From assembly GCA_025964675.1 (NCBI GenBank), contig JAOPYI010000138.1:1-41205 (forward strand): 41,205 nt of DNA, given 5' to 3'. Every line of letters starts with the position of its first letter. Positions within the stretch are counted from its first letter, which is position 1. The stretch is from Sphaerisporangium sp. (GTDB lineage: Bacteria; Actinomycetota; Actinomycetes; Streptosporangiales; Streptosporangiaceae). Shown piece by piece: positions 1 to 7,752 of the stretch. The position numbers and the translations under genes are program-made. The notes beneath the pieces are model-generated. The model worked only from the letters and a program-made list of their open reading frames with translations. It did no database searches and was not told the DNA's origin.

Positions 1-1182
1 GTGCGGGCCGGGACGGGCGGGCAGCGTCACCCTGTCGCCGCGGATCACCGACCGCCGGTCAGGACCCCAAAGGACCAGCCCGTCGGCGTCGAGCACCAGG
101 AACTCGTCACCGTGCCGCAGCAGCAACGGCCCGTGGGGACCGGCGGACACGGCGGTGCGCCCGGCGCGGATGCCCTCCACTATCGAGGCGTCCCCCATGT
201 CGTCGGCGAGCACCCAGGTCGAGGGGGCGCCGGGCGCGTGGTTCGCCTCGGGCCGGTGGAAGTCGCCGCCGCCGACGTAGACCAGGTCATCTCTCCAGGC
301 CTCGGCCCAGGACAGCGGCGCCCCCCACGTCCGGTCCCACCAGCCCGAGTGCCAGACCTCGGCCGTACGGGGGCGATCGATGGGCGGGTGCCGCCAGGCG
401 CAGTCGCCGGCCAGGGGATGGTTGACCGACAGCAGGCCGCCACGGTCCTCGGCGGCTCGCGCCCAGGCGGCTGCGGGCTCTCGGAAGTCGATCCAGCCGA
501 TGTCGCCGAACGCGTTGGCGTGGCCGAGGTCGGTGGTGATCTCCTGGCCGGGGACCAGTGTGATCCCCGTGCTCGCGGCCACCCCCGGCAGCTCGGCGTG
601 GTGGCTCACGGTGTTGTGGTCGGTGACCGCGAGGAAGTCCAGACCCTCCGACCGGGCCAGGGCGGCGAGCTCGGCCACGGTCAGGGAGCCGTCGGAGTGC
701 ACGGTGTGGGCGTGCAGCTCGCCGGCGCGCCAGCGCCTGCCGTCCAGGCCGGGCAGGCCCCTGCGTACGGACGCGGGCGCGACCGAGAAGGGCGGGGGAG
801 CGGCGGGCGGTGCGGGTGGGGACGGCGGGGGAGTGGCGTGGGGCGTGACGGTGAACGCGTACGGCAGGCCCTCCAGCGGGATCCGGTAGAGGCCGAACAG
901 CACGAGCCAGGCGCCTTCCTCCGGCTCCCCGGGGAGGTAGCCGGGCGTGGCCCACGAGGGCGCGATCGTGTAGCCGGAGCGTGCACCCCCCGACCAGCCC
1001 CTGAAGCCGTCCGGGCCTTCGCAACCGAGGTCCAGCACTCCTGAGGAACGGTTGTACGACAGTTCCACGGTGAACGCGCGGGTGCCGGGAGGGAGCTCGA
1101 CGGGCACCGCCCGCACCTGCTTGGCGAGCCGGTCGTCGAGGGTCCACCGCCCGCTCACCGTGATCGGTCCAGAGGCGCTCAC
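1..1182 (-). CDS. CehA/McbA-family PHP-domain metallohydrolase, C-terminus cut by window edge
   Basis: This is a predicted cytoplasmic metal-dependent phosphoesterase or hydrolase of the PHP superfamily (CehA/McbA group). The 394 codons present begin with about 150 residues of a non-PHP N-terminal domain. The PHP metal-binding motifs follow: GELHAHTVHSDGS at about residues 155-167, FLAVTDHNT at about 183-191, and later GDFHRPEAN. All three are typical metal-ligand clusters of the fold. The GTG start at 1182-1180 overlaps the TGA of the upstream remnant (GTGA), which suggests the gene was once translationally coupled to an ABC-transporter ATPase. The frame is open to base 1, so the real C-terminus lies outside the window. 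The family includes carbaryl hydrolases, but the substrate here cannot be told. Family assignment is firm; whether it is still expressed behind a broken upstream gene is uncertain. Confidence 0.85.
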   Translation of the reverse strand, partial: MSASGPITVSGRWTLDDRLAKQVRAVPVELPPGTRAFTVELSYNRSSGVLDLGCEGPDGFRGWSGGARSGYTIAPSWATPGYLPGEPEEGAWLVLFGLYRIPLEGLPYAFTVTPHATPPPSPPAPPAAPPPFSVAPASVRRGLPGLDGRRWRAGELHAHTVHSDGSLTVAELAALARSEGLDFLAVTDHNTVSHHAELPGVAASTGITLVPGQEITTDLGHANAFGDIGWIDFREPAAAWARAAEDRGGLLSVNHPLAGDCAWRHPPIDRPRTAEVWHSGWWDRTWGAPLSWAEAWRDDLVYVGGGDFHRPEANHAPGAPSTWVLADDMGDASIVEGIRAGRTAVSAGPHGPLLLRHGDEFLVLDADGLVLWGPDRRSVIRGDRVTLPARPGPH

Positions 1183-1433
1183 GGGGCGACCAGCTCGCCG
1201 TCGCGGTACGCCACCAGGGCGCGCGCATGGCAGGGGACGGCCCAGCCGGGGCTGCCGGGCGCGCGCTCGGCGTCCTCGGGCACGACGCACTGGACAAGGT
1301 GGTCGCCGGACTCCGATGCCACTTCAAGCGTCACAAGCTAGGACGTGCCCAGGTTCTCCACGACCGAGACGTGCCCGGCCGTCTCCGCCTGGCGTCGGCG
1401 GTGATCGGGAGGCATGTCACGACAGCTCGACAG
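1179..1433 (-). pseudogene. Remnant of an ABC-transporter ATP-binding protein (TOBE domain end)
   Basis: Reading the minus strand from about 1433 gives residues ending AGHVSVVENLGTS, then an in-frame TAG (+ strand CTA at 1338-1340), then LVTLEVASESGDHLVQCVVP and a tail PGWAVPCHARALVAYRDGELVAP before the stop at 1179. The joined text resembles the C-terminal TOBE domain of sugar-type ABC ATPases (VENLGTSLLVTLE...). A TAA at 1434-1436 closes the frame upstream, and no Walker A, signature or Walker B sequence is found. Only the last 70-85 codons survive, split by a stop that is probably a changed Leu codon. The last base pairs overlap the start of the PHP hydrolase gene, as they would in an intact operon. 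The alternative is a genuine 51-residue protein starting at GTG 1334; the homology-like text on both sides of the stop argues against that. Confidence 0.6.
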
Positions 1434-1557
1434 TTACACGCCGTGTCTGATCCGTAAAGGTTACTTTTGAGGAAGATGAGACTTGGTGGGCCAAAGCGGT
1501 TCGCGGTGAGCTGATCGTGGGAAGTGCAACGACGACAGCACCACGAGTAGGGTCGGC

Positions 1558-1570
1558 GTAGTAGTAGTAG
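1558..1570 (+). repeat. GTA trinucleotide repeat in the prcB leader
   Basis: Four GTA units plus one G lie 20 nt before the prcB start, inside a 157-nt intergenic stretch (1434-1590) that is less GC-rich than its surroundings. The repeat sits just upstream of the ribosome binding site GGGAGGG (1578-1584). Such slippage-prone repeats can alter promoter or leader spacing, but nothing here proves that role. No other gene was found in the gap; it is too short to hold a pup gene. Confidence 0.5.
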
Positions 1571-1590
1571 AGCACTTGGGAGGGAGTCGC

Positions 1591-2427
1591 GTGGCAGCAC
1601 AGCGGGGCTGGACGAACAACCTGTTCCTGGACACGGGATCGACATCGTTCACCGAGTTCCTGGGGTCCTACGCTCCGGGGCTGCTCCCGGGGAGATTCGA
1701 GTCCTTGGCGGCCCCCGTCGGCGACCTGATCCCGCACGCCACGACGATCGTCGCGGTGAACTTCCCCGGCGGCGTGGTCATGGCAGGCGACCGGCGGGCC
1801 ACCTCGGGGAACTACATCCTCCAGAAGGACATGGAGAAGGTCTTCCGCACCGACGACTACTCCTGCATGGGCATCGCGGGAGCGGCGAGCACCGGCATCG
1901 AGATGGCCCGGCTCTACCAGGTGGAGCTGGAGCACTACGAGAAGCGCGAGGGCCGCGAGCTCTCGGTCGAGGGCAAGGCGAACCGGCTCTCCACCATGAT
2001 CCGGGGGAACCTCCCGATGGCGATGCAGGGCATGGTCGTCGTGCCGCTGTTCGCCGCCTACGACGAGAACCGCGACGCGGGCCGCATCTTCTCCTACGAC
2101 GTCGGCGGCGGTCCGTACGAGCAGACCAACTACGCCTCGATCGGCTCCGGTTCGCTGTTCGCGCGCGGCGCCCTGAAGAAGCTCTACCGCGAGGACGCCT
2201 CCGCGGAGGAGACCGTCCTCGCCTGCATACAGGCGCTCTACGACGCCGCGGACGACGACTCGGCGACCGGCGGTCCCGACGTCAGCCGCAGGATCTGGCC
2301 CCTGGTCGCGGTGATCACGGACGAGGGCTTCCGCCGCCTGCCCGACGAGGAGGTCGAGGCGCACGTGCGGCAGGTTCTCGAGACCCGCATGGCGAACCCC
2401 GACGGACCCACCGCCCCGCTGCGCTAG
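1591..2427 (+). CDS. prcB: 20S proteasome beta subunit
   Basis: This is the catalytic subunit of the actinobacterial 20S proteasome, an N-terminal-threonine protease that assembles as two inner heptameric rings and degrades pupylated proteins in the cytoplasm. The 278-residue precursor carries a 50-residue propeptide. The cleavage site is PHA|TTIVAV, so the mature enzyme starts at Thr51. Counting from it, the catalytic Thr1, Asp17 (AGDRRAT) and Lys33 (KDMEKVF) are all in place. The GTG start at 1591 was chosen because GGGAGGG lies 6-7 nt upstream; an in-frame TTG at 1576 precedes that site and is unlikely. prcA follows after 33 nt, so the two are very probably co-transcribed. In most actinobacteria pup lies directly upstream; here an opposing hydrolase gene and an ABC remnant are found instead. 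Confidence 0.97.
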   Translation: MAAQRGWTNNLFLDTGSTSFTEFLGSYAPGLLPGRFESLAAPVGDLIPHATTIVAVNFPGGVVMAGDRRATSGNYILQKDMEKVFRTDDYSCMGIAGAASTGIEMARLYQVELEHYEKREGRELSVEGKANRLSTMIRGNLPMAMQGMVVVPLFAAYDENRDAGRIFSYDVGGGPYEQTNYASIGSGSLFARGALKKLYREDASAEETVLACIQALYDAADDDSATGGPDVSRRIWPLVAVITDEGFRRLPDEEVEAHVRQVLETRMANPDGPTAPLR

Positions 2428-2460
2428 TCATAACCCACGGCCACGAGAGGATCACCACCG

Positions 2461-3270
2461 GTGTCCATGCCCTTTGGATATGTGTCCCCCGAACAGGAGA
2501 TGCGGGACAAGGCCGATTTCGCGCGGAAGGGCATCGCGCGCGGCCGCAGCGTCGTGGTGCTGCAGTACGAGAACGGCATTCTGTTCGTCGCGCCGAACGC
2601 CTCCCGGGCGCTGCACAAGATCAGTGAGATCTACGACCGCATCGGGTTCGCCGCGGTCGGCAAGTACAACGAGTTCGAGGCCCTGCGCCTGGGCGGCATC
2701 CGCTACGCCGACATCAACGGCTACACCTACGCCCGCAGCGACGTCACCGCACGCGGGCTGGCCAACCTGTACGCCCAGTCGCTCGGCATGGTCTTCACCG
2801 AGTCGCGCAAGCCGTACGAAGTGGAGATCGTCGTCGCGGAGGTCGGCGAGGGGCCCGAGGACGACCAGATCTACCGTCTCACCTTCGACGGCTCGGTCGC
2901 CGACGAGCACGGTTTCGTGGTCATGGGCGGCGTGGCCGAGACGGTCGCGGGCCGGCTGAAGGACCGCTTCAGCCAGGGCATGCCACTGCACGAGGCGCTG
3001 GACGCCGCGCTGGCGGCGCTGACCGAGCCCGGTGGTGAGCGCCCGCCCGTGTCTCAGCTCGAGGTCGCGGTGCTCGACCGCACCAGGGTGCACCGCAAGT
3101 TCCAGCGGCTGGCCGGCCCGCGACTGGAGCGGCTGATCGCCGCCGCGTCGGAGGGCACGCCACCCGAGTCCACGGCCACGCCCGGCGAGGGCTCTCCCCT
3201 TGAGGCGGACGACGGCGACTCGCCGGCGACCGCTCCCGAGGGCGACATCGACACCGGGTCCAGCGACTGA
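2461..3270 (+). CDS. prcA: 20S proteasome alpha subunit
   Basis: This is the structural outer-ring subunit of the proteasome. It gates substrate entry and docks the Arc/Mpa ATPase; it has no catalytic threonine. The N-terminus, MPFGYVSPEQEMRDKADFAR, is the conserved gate and H0 helix region, followed by the Ntn-hydrolase fold (KYNEFEALRLGGIRYADING, FDGSVADEHGFVVMGG). It has 269 residues, normal for the family, with an acidic Ser/Pro/Glu-rich tail over the last 45 residues or so, typical of actinobacterial PrcA. The start is GTG 2461, ten nt after GAGAGG; ATG 2467 is a possible alternative start. It is the second gene of a prcB-prcA unit ended by the hairpin at 3301-3332. Unusually, the next gene is not pafA but an unrelated transport/catabolic operon. 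Confidence 0.97.
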   Translation: MSMPFGYVSPEQEMRDKADFARKGIARGRSVVVLQYENGILFVAPNASRALHKISEIYDRIGFAAVGKYNEFEALRLGGIRYADINGYTYARSDVTARGLANLYAQSLGMVFTESRKPYEVEIVVAEVGEGPEDDQIYRLTFDGSVADEHGFVVMGGVAETVAGRLKDRFSQGMPLHEALDAALAALTEPGGERPPVSQLEVAVLDRTRVHRKFQRLAGPRLERLIAAASEGTPPESTATPGEGSPLEADDGDSPATAPEGDIDTGSSD

Positions 3271-3300
3271 GGCGGACTACCACGGTTCGTTGAGTGTTCC

Positions 3301-3332
3301 GTCCCGGCCCCCCCGAGTCGGGGGGCCGGGAC
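3301..3332 (+). terminator. Hairpin terminator after prcA
   Basis: A perfect 13-bp stem, GTCCCGGCCCCCC paired with GGGGGGCCGGGAC, has a 6-nt loop (CGAGTC) and lies 30 nt after the prcA stop. No T-run follows, so it is a GC-type actinobacterial terminator or an RNA-stabilising hairpin rather than a classic Rho-independent site. It separates prcBA from the operon that follows. Confidence 0.7.
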
Positions 3333-3442
3333 GAGCCGTATCCGGGCCCCAGGGCGTCCCCGCCACGCCGGGCCCCCGGCTGGTGCGCCCGCCGGTCCGC
3401 GGTGATGGCGCTCACCTGGCCGGTCGGCTAAAGCGCCTTCTC

Positions 3443-3461
3443 ATTGTCGTCTCGTGACAAT
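3443..3461 (+). promoter_or_regulatory. AT-rich promoter region with inverted repeat before the DUF917 operon
   Basis: ATTGTC and GACAAT form a 6-bp inverted repeat with a 7-nt spacer, in a clearly AT-rich stretch (about 3436-3512) inside otherwise GC-rich DNA. GTGACA at 3454-3459 could be a -35 element, but no good -10 is obvious. The site would suit a repressor or activator of the eight-gene operon starting at 3526. No regulator gene lies inside that operon, so the controlling protein is probably encoded elsewhere. The remainder of the gap 3271-3525 shows only the hairpin at 3301-3332. Confidence 0.35.
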
Positions 3462-3525
3462 AACAATCTGTGTCAATTATGCGGCGACATTGAGAGGAAT
3501 GTCCTAATTGCTTCATGCTCACCCC

Positions 3526-4596
3526 ATGCAGGCAGCCATAACCTTGGACGACGTCGCACCGCTCGCTCGCGGCTGTGCCGTGCTCGGCACCGGCGGCGGC
3601 GGTGACGTCCGGTCCGGGGCGCTCGCCGCCTCGAGGGCGATCCGCGAGCATGGCGATGTGCCCCTCCTGACCCTCGCCGACCTCGCCGACGACGCGCTCG
3701 TGGTCCCCCTCTCGGGCATCGGAGCGCCCACCGTCAGCCACGAGATGATCCACGCGGAGGCCGAGCCTGACCGCATCCGCGACGAGATCGAGCGGATCTT
3801 CGGACGCCCGCCCTCGGCCGTGATGTCCTCAGAGATCGGAGGAGGCAACGGGGTCGCCCCGGTCGCCTGGGCCGCGCGTCTCGGGGTGCCGCTGCTCGAC
3901 GCCGACGGCATGGGGCGGGCCTTTCCGGAGGTCCAGATGGTCTCGATGTACGTCGCCGGGCTGCCCGCCGGCCTGGTGATCATGACGGACGTCATCGGGA
4001 ACGTCGTCACGATCCGCCCCGTGGACGGGCTGTGGGCCGAGCAGATCGCCCGCGCCGTCTGCGTCGCCGCCGGGTCCAGCGCGCTGATGGCCGACTACGT
4101 GCTCACGGCCAGGGAGGCCCGGGGGGCGGTCATCGAGAACACCGTGACCCGCGCCATCGAGGTGGGACGGGCCACCGAGAACGCCGCCGACCCGCTCACC
4201 GCCCTGCGCGAGGCCCTGGACGCCAAGCGGCTGATCGGCGGCAAGGTCACCGACGTCGCCCGGCACACCGCAGGGGGGTTCGTGCGCGGCACGGTGACCG
4301 TGGAGGGCGTCGGCGACGACCGGGGCCGCACGCTGACCCTGCAGATCCAGAACGAGAACCTCGTCGCCCTCCAGGACGGCAGGGTGCTCGCCATGGTCCC
4401 GGACCTGATCAGCGTCGTCGACAGCCAGACCGCCACCGCCGTGCAGACCGAGGCGCTGCGGTACGGCCAGCGCGTCAGCGTCCTCGCGTGGCCCTGCGAC
4501 CCGCTGTGGCGAACCCCCATGGGGCTGCGCACCGCCGGTCCACGCGCGTTCGGTTACGACCTCGAGTACGTTCCCGTCGAGGAGATCGGCGTATGA
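3526..4596 (+). CDS. DUF917 family protein (S-methyl-thiohydantoin desulfurase-like family)
   Basis: This 356-residue protein has the DUF917 hallmarks: a glycine-rich N-terminal motif (CAVLGTGGGGDV, about residues 15-26), EIGGGNGVAPVAWAARLGVP, and DADGMGRAFPEVQM. From memory, this Pfam family has been renamed after an S-methyl thiohydantoin desulfurase activity; for most members the reaction is untested. It normally occurs beside short HyuA-like proteins, and the next gene is exactly that, overlapping by ATGA. It is the first gene of an eight-gene operon with an ABC importer, so its substrate is probably a modified hydantoin or related cyclic amide. ATG 3526 gives the usual family N-terminus. 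TTG 3508 is an alternative with a better ribosome site (GAGAGGAA at 3492-3499), which would add six residues. The reaction is inferred only from family and context. Confidence 0.85.
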   Translation: MQAAITLDDVAPLARGCAVLGTGGGGDVRSGALAASRAIREHGDVPLLTLADLADDALVVPLSGIGAPTVSHEMIHAEAEPDRIRDEIERIFGRPPSAVMSSEIGGGNGVAPVAWAARLGVPLLDADGMGRAFPEVQMVSMYVAGLPAGLVIMTDVIGNVVTIRPVDGLWAEQIARAVCVAAGSSALMADYVLTAREARGAVIENTVTRAIEVGRATENAADPLTALREALDAKRLIGGKVTDVARHTAGGFVRGTVTVEGVGDDRGRTLTLQIQNENLVALQDGRVLAMVPDLISVVDSQTATAVQTEALRYGQRVSVLAWPCDPLWRTPMGLRTAGPRAFGYDLEYVPVEEIGV

Positions 4597-6122
4597 GCCT
4601 CCGCATCGGAATCGACGTCGGCGGCACCAACACCGACGCCGTGGTCCTCGACGAGGCCGACCGGATCATCGCGAGGGCCAAGAGGCCCACCAGCCCGGAC
4701 GTCACAGGCGGGCTGCGCGCGGCGCTCGCGGCCGTGCTCGATGAGCTCGGTGACCGCTCGGGCCAGGTGTCGCGGGTCATGCTCGGCACCACCCACGCCA
4801 CCAACGCCATCCTGGAGCGGCGCTCGCTCGGCCGGGTCGCGGTCATCCGCCTCGGCGCCCCCGCCACCACCTCCATCCCCCCGCTTTACGCGTGGCCCGC
4901 CGACCTCCGCAAGGCCGTCGCCGCCGGCGCCGTCATCGTGCGGGGCGGCTACTTCGTGGACGGCCGCCCCATCGCCCCGCTGGATACCGACGCGGTCAGG
5001 CGCTTTCTGAACGAGACCGGCGACGGCGTCCCCGTCGAGGCGGTGGCGATCACCGGCGTCTTCAGCCCGGCGAGCGGCGACCAGGAGAAGCAGGTCGCCG
5101 AGATCGCCCGCGCCGAGCTGGGCGAGCGGATCGCGGTCAGCCTCAGCCACGAGATCGGCTCCCTCGGCCTGCTGGAACGCGAGAACGCCACCGTGCTGAA
5201 CGCCGCCCTGTACGGCGTCGCCCGCGACGTCACCGGCGGCCTGCGGCAGGCGCTCGACGAGCGCGGCCTCACCGTGGAGACGTTCTTCGCCCAGAACGAC
5301 GGCACGCTCATGGCCGTGGAGTACGCCGCCCGCTACCCGGTGCTGACGATCGGGTCCGGGCCGGCCAACTCGCTGCGCGGCGCCGCGTTCCTGTCGGGCG
5401 TGAGCGACGCGATCGTCGCCGACGTCGGGGGCACCTCCACCGACCTCGGCGTGCTCACCGGCGGGTTCCCGCGCGAGTCGGCGGCGGCCGTGGAGATCGG
5501 CGGGGTCACCACCAACTTCCGGATGCCCGACATCCTGTCCGTCGCCCTGGGCGGCGGCACGGTGATCGGCGAGGGCCTCGGCCCACGGTCGGTGGGCTAC
5601 CGCATCACCAAGGAGGCGCTCGCCTTCGGCGGCCCGACCCCGACCATGACCGACGCCGCCGTGGCCGCCGGGCGCGGCGCGGTGGGCACGCACCCGGTGG
5701 CGGCCGGCGAGCGGCTGAGCCGGGCCGTACGGCTCGCCGACGAGATGGTGATCGACGCGGTGGACCGTGTCGCCCTCGGCAGGGCCGACCGGCCGCTCAT
5801 CGCCGTGGGCGGCGGCGCGTTCATCCTCCCCAGAAAGGTCCCCGGCGTGAGCGAGGTCATCCGCCCCGCCGACGCCGCGGTCGCCAACGCCGTCGGCGCG
5901 GCCATCGCCCTGGCCAGCGGCCGTTTCGAGACGATCGCCCCGGCCGGCGCGGGACGGGCGGCGGTCATCGAGCGGGCGAAGGAGGAGGCCGCCGCGCGAG
6001 CGGTGGCGGCCGGAGCCGACTCGCGCCGGGTCCAGATCGTCGAGCTCACCGAGGTCCCGCTCAGCTATCTGTCCGAGCCGGCCGTACGCGTCCACGTCAA
6101 GGCCGCCGGACCCCTGATCTGA
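4593..6122 (+). CDS. Hydantoinase/oxoprolinase A-type protein, short form
   Basis: This is a 509-residue member of the hydantoinase/oxoprolinase A group, which has an actin-like ATPase fold and couples ATP hydrolysis to opening of a cyclic amide. The N-terminal phosphate-binding motif is GIDVGGTNTDAV (residues 5-16). A second glycine-rich phosphate motif is VADVGGTSTDLGVL, and a third is IAVGGGAFILP near the C-terminus. It is about 200 residues shorter than the HyuA encoded 5 kb downstream and belongs to the subgroup that partners with DUF917 proteins rather than with HyuB. ATG 4593 overlaps the DUF917 stop and is preceded by GAGGAG, so the two are translationally coupled. The cyclic-amide substrate is not identified; oxoproline, hydantoin and N-substituted hydantoins are all possible. 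Confidence 0.88.
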   Translation: MSLRIGIDVGGTNTDAVVLDEADRIIARAKRPTSPDVTGGLRAALAAVLDELGDRSGQVSRVMLGTTHATNAILERRSLGRVAVIRLGAPATTSIPPLYAWPADLRKAVAAGAVIVRGGYFVDGRPIAPLDTDAVRRFLNETGDGVPVEAVAITGVFSPASGDQEKQVAEIARAELGERIAVSLSHEIGSLGLLERENATVLNAALYGVARDVTGGLRQALDERGLTVETFFAQNDGTLMAVEYAARYPVLTIGSGPANSLRGAAFLSGVSDAIVADVGGTSTDLGVLTGGFPRESAAAVEIGGVTTNFRMPDILSVALGGGTVIGEGLGPRSVGYRITKEALAFGGPTPTMTDAAVAAGRGAVGTHPVAAGERLSRAVRLADEMVIDAVDRVALGRADRPLIAVGGGAFILPRKVPGVSEVIRPADAAVANAVGAAIALASGRFETIAPAGAGRAAVIERAKEEAAARAVAAGADSRRVQIVELTEVPLSYLSEPAVRVHVKAAGPLI

Positions 6123-6135
6123 CAGAAAGGACCTC

Positions 6136-7749
6136 ATGATGCGCTGGCACAAGCGCCTGGCCGCCGTGGCCGCCACGGGCTCGGTGGCCCTCACCGCCGC
6201 CTGCGGAGGCGGCCAGGTACGGGGCACGCAGGGCACCCCTGCGGCGGGCTCGGCGAGCGGCGCGGCGAACGCGACGTTCGTCTACGTCCCCAACCTGGAC
6301 GTCGTCACCGACTGGGACCCGTCGACCTCGTACTCCAACGAGATCATCGCCATGGAGAACATCTACGAGTCGCTGACCAAGTACGACCCGCGGACGAAGA
6401 AGACCGAGCCCCGGCTCGCCACGGCGTGGACCTCCTCCGGCGACGGCAGGACCTGGACCTTCACGCTGCGGTCCGGCGTGAAGTTCCACACCGGCAAGCC
6501 GGTGGACGCCGCCGCCGTCAAGGCGTCGATCGAGCGCACCACGAAGGAGGCCGGCGGCGCCGCCTACATCTGGGACTCCGTCCAGTCCATCAAGGCCGTC
6601 GACGCCACCACGGTGCAGTTCAAGCTCAAGTACGCGACCCCGCTCGACCTGGTCGCCTCCTCCGACTACGGCGCCTATGTCTACGACACCGCCGCCGCCG
6701 GCGACCTCAAGAAGTGGTTCGGCGAGGGGCACGACGCCGGGTCCGGGCCCTACACCGTCGACACCTGGCAGAAGGGCAGGGAGACCGAGCTGACCCTCAA
6801 GGCCTTCGACGGCTACTGGGGCGGCTGGTCCGGCTCCCGCTACAAGCGCGTCGAGTTCCGCGTCACTCCCGAGCTGACCACCGCCTCGCAGCTCCTGCAG
6901 CGCGGCGAGGTCGGCTTCGTCCAGCGGCTGAACCCGCAGCTCTTCGCGCAGGCCGGTGGTCAGGGCGCGCAGACCTCCGAGACGCCGTCCTTCCAGAACC
7001 TGCTGGCCCTGTTCAACACCACGAGCGGCCCGCTGAAGGACGTGCGGCTGCGCAAGGCGGTCCAGAAGGCCATCGACTACGACGGTCTGGTGGCGGCGCT
7101 CAAGGGTTCGGGCGTCAAGGCCGGCGGCCTGGTCCCCGAGGGGCTCCTCGGCCACACCGCCGGGCGCGAGCCCGTACAGGACCTCGCGGGAGCCGAGTCG
7201 CTGCTGAAGGAGGCGGGGTACGGGCGGGGCGGCAAGGAGCTGACGCTGACCATGACCTACGCCCAGGGCGACGGCGACCAGCAACTGCTCGCCACGCTGC
7301 TCGGCTCGGCTCTGGACAAGCTGAACGTCAGGCTCGAGGCCAAGCCCCTGCAGTGGAACACCCAGTGGGACCAGGGCAAGTCGCCCGACCCGGCCAAGCG
7401 CCAGGACATCTTCGTCATGTACTGGTACCCGGACTACGCCGACGCCTACTCGTGGTTCGTCAACGTCTTCCGCAGCTCCGACAAGCCCTCGTTCAACCTG
7501 TCGTACCTCAAGGACGCCCAGGTCGACAGCGAGATCGACAAGCTTCCTTCGCTGACCGCCACCGACAAGGGCGCCGCCGAGAAGGCCTACGCCGACCTGC
7601 AGACCAGGCTCATCGACGACCAGGCCGCCGTCGCCGTGCTTTTCACCCAGAACTACCAGCGTGCGTACGCCAAGGGGATCCAGGGGTACACCGACAACCC
7701 GGCCTACCCGAACGTCGTGTTCGTCCGCGATCTGACGGCCGGCGCGTAA
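6136..7749 (+). CDS. ABC transporter substrate-binding lipoprotein, family 5 (dipeptide/oligopeptide type)
   Basis: This is the extracytoplasmic ligand-binding protein of a DppA/OppA-type importer. It has 537 residues, the normal length. A lipoprotein signal peptide (basic MMRWHKR, hydrophobic core, lipobox LTAAC with Cys23) anchors it to the membrane. The body shows family SBP_bac_5 features: IYESLTKYDPRTKKTEPRLA near the N-terminus, WTFTLRSGVKFHTGKPVDAA, and VRLRKAVQKAIDYDGLV in the second lobe. GAAAGGA lies 6-7 nt before the ATG, so ATG 6136 is well placed. It follows the short HyuA by 13 nt and is followed 3 nt later by the first permease. The family binds peptides but also opines, nickel and other small ligands. 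Here the flanking hydantoinase genes suggest a cyclic amide or N-modified amino acid as ligand (inference). Confidence 0.93.
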   Translation: MMRWHKRLAAVAATGSVALTAACGGGQVRGTQGTPAAGSASGAANATFVYVPNLDVVTDWDPSTSYSNEIIAMENIYESLTKYDPRTKKTEPRLATAWTSSGDGRTWTFTLRSGVKFHTGKPVDAAAVKASIERTTKEAGGAAYIWDSVQSIKAVDATTVQFKLKYATPLDLVASSDYGAYVYDTAAAGDLKKWFGEGHDAGSGPYTVDTWQKGRETELTLKAFDGYWGGWSGSRYKRVEFRVTPELTTASQLLQRGEVGFVQRLNPQLFAQAGGQGAQTSETPSFQNLLALFNTTSGPLKDVRLRKAVQKAIDYDGLVAALKGSGVKAGGLVPEGLLGHTAGREPVQDLAGAESLLKEAGYGRGGKELTLTMTYAQGDGDQQLLATLLGSALDKLNVRLEAKPLQWNTQWDQGKSPDPAKRQDIFVMYWYPDYADAYSWFVNVFRSSDKPSFNLSYLKDAQVDSEIDKLPSLTATDKGAAEKAYADLQTRLIDDQAAVAVLFTQNYQRAYAKGIQGYTDNPAYPNVVFVRDLTAGA

Positions 7750-7752
7750 CGG

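Noticed and set aside
1052-1450. Plus-strand open frames opposite the ABC remnant
   Set aside because: They encode Arg/Pro-rich shadow peptides without any recognisable motif, while the opposite strand reads as TOBE-like protein.
1434-1590. Possible hidden pup gene before prcB
   Set aside because: The gap is only 157 nt, shorter than the roughly 190 nt needed, and no frame ends in the GGE/GGQ-type tail of Pup.
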